A stretch of 64,000 bases of DNA from Onchidella celtica (taxonomy: Eukaryota; Mollusca; Gastropoda; Systellommatophora; Onchidiidae). The stretch spans positions 34,598,233 through 34,662,232 of the forward strand of contig OZ007571.1 of NCBI GenBank assembly GCA_963931925.1. The letters are read 5' to 3'. A program made the position numbers and the translations under genes. Below the pieces are notes generated by a model, which was not told where the DNA came from, made no database searches, and worked only from the letters and a program-made list of their open reading frames with translations. Shown in pieces: positions 61,901-64,000 of the stretch (positions within the stretch are counted from its first letter, which is position 1; the number at the start of each line of letters is the position of its first letter).

Positions 61901-63585
61901 TATGACAGGTTGCTGGAGGACCTCTGATTCTCCCTTTCTTACTTTGTTTATTTTTGTTTGTTTGTTTGTTTGCGCGAATTGTGACATAAATTACGGACAT
62001 ACGAATCTGGGGCCATATCCAATGGAAGAAATAATATGCATATATGCAGGTACAGAAAGCAAAACAATTCTGTAGCCTACTGAAACCGAAGCCGAATGGT
62101 CTTTCATTTCGACCAGGGGGTGGCCAAACCACTGCTTGCGAGCCACATGAGGTCTTTGACCTTCAACACGTGGCTAGTGAAATTGTCCCTCTATGTTTTG
62201 ACCAGATATTTACTAAGACAAATAAATAGGCCTATTATTAAAAATATCTTTTTTACCCTTGTTTGTTTTGTTTTTGGTGTTCAGTAGTGTATATCTCTGG
62301 GTTTTGGTAGTCCAATCTTATTACTGAAATGCGAATTCGCATGTTTTTCTTAGATGTTCGTTAAGATTTTGAAAACATTTGAGTGTGTCCTTTGTGATAA
62401 CTGAAATTAATACAAACAGTTAAAAAAAAAAAAAACTGCAGACATGGGTAAATATTGTTGCACACATAAAAATTCATGTACAATTTTTGGAAAAATAAAA
62501 ACGTGTGTGTAATTTTAGTTCATGTCTTGTGGCTCTGGCGTTTTTTGTACAGTGCGCGTGGCTCAAGAAATGTCTGCCTGTTGGGCTACTAAAAGAATTC
62601 TTGACAGTTATTTCCCTTCTGAATCAAATGCACAGCTTTCAAGATTGAAACGCCCAAATTATGATATAATATTTAGTATTCTATTATTTTGTGTAACTTA
62701 ATGAAATATTTTCATGAGTTCTGGCTTTCAAAAAGTGTTTAAATTTTAAAAATGCTTTAAAATTTCACAAACTGAACAATTAACCGACCAATGCCTACCG
62801 GTCTTATAGTGGGCGATACGCTAAAAGAGTGGTAGTCATGCAAAATTAATAGTTCCAAATAAAATTCCATTATTAATTCACCCGTGCATGTGTGTGCTGT
62901 TCCTAATTAGGGACTTTGCGAATCGGAACTTTCTCTATTTTTTTGTTGTTGACATTTTAACTCTGCGCCAAGTCCTGCTGACACCCACAGATTTCCGATG
63001 TTTTTTTTTTCTTTCATAGGAGCTGATAGTGTAGGCTACGCAGGGTTGGTACTTTGGTCTGGTTCCTTTAACTTTTTAAAATATGTTTGCTGGCCCTGAT
63101 TGCAACACACCCAGTAATGACCTTCACACCAAAACAGTCAGGGAAAACATGGACTGCAGTCTAAAAATTCAGTTGGATATGAATCAAATATACTACTAAA
63201 AGACGTATGTAAAACGCAAACTTCAGCTTAAAGCCAAGTCTACAACACCCTGTCTTGAGTCATTTTTTTTTCATGTCCATATGCACATCTAATGCATTCC
63301 ATGCCCCAATGTAAGTGAAGCACTTCTAAAAAAACAGATTGTTATTGTTTTGTTTGTTTGTCTAATTCCCTTCCCACTCTACTTCATGCCAAAATTGAGA
63401 TTTATGATGATCTCTTTGAAGAAGGGGGGAAGAAAGAATGTCTTGGCCGTATTCAGTCGCATCCGAAAAAAAAAAAAAATTAATATTTTTGTAGGGTTCG
63501 GGAAGATAATCTCGGATCGAAAATTCACTAAACTCATCTTTTTCATCGTATTCGAATAGAAATATTTTTGGTTTGAGTGTCGAAC
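58924..63585. other. 3' flank of the P450 and intergenic region before COPS5
   Basis: No gene recognised. A C18 homopolymer lies near 60525-60542. From 62114 a CAGGGGGTGGCCAAACC...GCGAGCCACATG motif resembles the end of a widespread hAT-type repeat, but no clean second end was found. Short open frames lack splice support and resemblance to known proteins. Confidence 0.45.
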
Positions 63586-63776
63586 ATGTCCACTGACAAT
63601 CCATATGATTACTCACTTTTCCAATACGGAACATCAACAAAGATGGACTCCAAAGTTGCGAAGAAGTCTTGGGAGCTTGCAAATAATGTTGAAACAGTAT
63701 CCGGCGTCGACGAAATCTATCGTTATGATGCAAAACAACAGCAAGACATTTTAACAGCTAAGCCATGGGAGAAAGA
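63586..63776 (+). CDS. COPS5: COPS5 (COP9 signalosome subunit 5) coding exon 1, partial gene
   Basis: CSN5/JAB1 is the JAMM metalloprotease that removes NEDD8 from cullins within the nuclear and cytosolic COP9 signalosome. This exon gives the first 63 residues plus two bases. Match to the animal N-terminus is clear: KSWELANN, then [15 protein letters not shown] and AKPWEK, where vertebrates have KTWELANN, DEIYKYDKKQQQEIL and AKPWTK. The leader [15 protein letters not shown] before it is longer than in vertebrates. The donor is AAAGA/GTAAGT; the GA would start the next Asp codon. The JAMM domain lies in exons beyond the window. The in-frame GTG three codons upstream is not used, as ATG at 63586 is available. 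Confidence 0.9.
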
Positions 63777-64000
63777 GTAAGTTTTTGGGACTAAATTTTC
63801 GTCCAGTTAGCCAACATGCAACAGTTACAGCAGCTCCCCTTTCTGGAGTGGGAAGGCATCGATCAAGTTAAAACGAGACGATCAGCTGATCGCGGACAGA
63901 AATCGATTTCATGCGCATATTCCTGTTAGGAAGGATTAACGGGAGGCATACCACATAAGTTGCATATATTATTTCAATTTTCATGTTCTGAGTCTGAGTG

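Noticed and set aside
62114..62590. Possible hAT-type repeat starting CAGGGGGTGGCCAAACC
   Set aside because: Only one end is recognisable and no target duplication was found, so boundaries cannot be supported as a feature.
63362..63733. 123-codon minus-strand frame
   Set aside because: Antisense to COPS5 exon 1, whose conserved protein identifies the true strand.

Overview
This is a eukaryotic, animal genomic window. It is AT-rich, with GT-AG introns, microsatellites, homopolymer G/C tracts and several transposon classes. The best clue to the organism is at the left end: two secreted proteins built as signal peptide, one Ig-like domain, a helical spacer and a C-type lectin domain. That is the layout of the gastropod CREP/VIgL immune lectins, so a gastropod mollusc is most likely. 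No RNA genes, CRISPR arrays or prokaryotic operons are visible.

Layout: (1) 1-7.06 kb: two CREP-like lectin genes in divergent (head-to-head) orientation, each with two coding exons. (2) 7.2-9.5 kb: a TTAA-flanked DNA transposon remnant with a pogo/Tigger-like element nested in it. (3) 9.5-19.05 kb: no convincing gene; possibly part of a long 3' UTR. (4) 19.06-46 kb: a complete RFX1/2/3-type transcription factor gene on the minus strand. I assembled 15 coding exons whose phases all match into 833 codons plus stop, with a non-coding 5' exon and an upstream consensus X-box, the motif RFX proteins bind. One intron carries an intact RTE-like LINE with a 12-bp target-site duplication, another a CAGGG-ended DNA transposon. 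(5) 46.5-50.7 kb: intergenic, with a MITE and simple repeats. (6) 50.7-58.9 kb: a CYP3-clan-like cytochrome P450 on the plus strand, three coding exons, 492 aa, whose 6-kb second intron holds a decayed CR1/L2-type LINE and a nearly intact Tc1-like transposon. (7) 58.9-63.6 kb: 3' flank and intergenic sequence. (8) 63.6 kb to the end: the first coding exon of COPS5 (CSN5/JAB1), which continues beyond the window.

The genes do not form one pathway. The lectins act in extracellular recognition, RFX in transcription (ciliary and other X-box genes), the P450 in oxidative metabolism and COPS5 in cullin deneddylation. The most interesting points are the lectin pair, the X-box and palindromic half-sites around the RFX 5' end (possible autoregulation), a possible RFX cassette exon, the strikingly few exons of the P450, and the well-preserved mobile elements.
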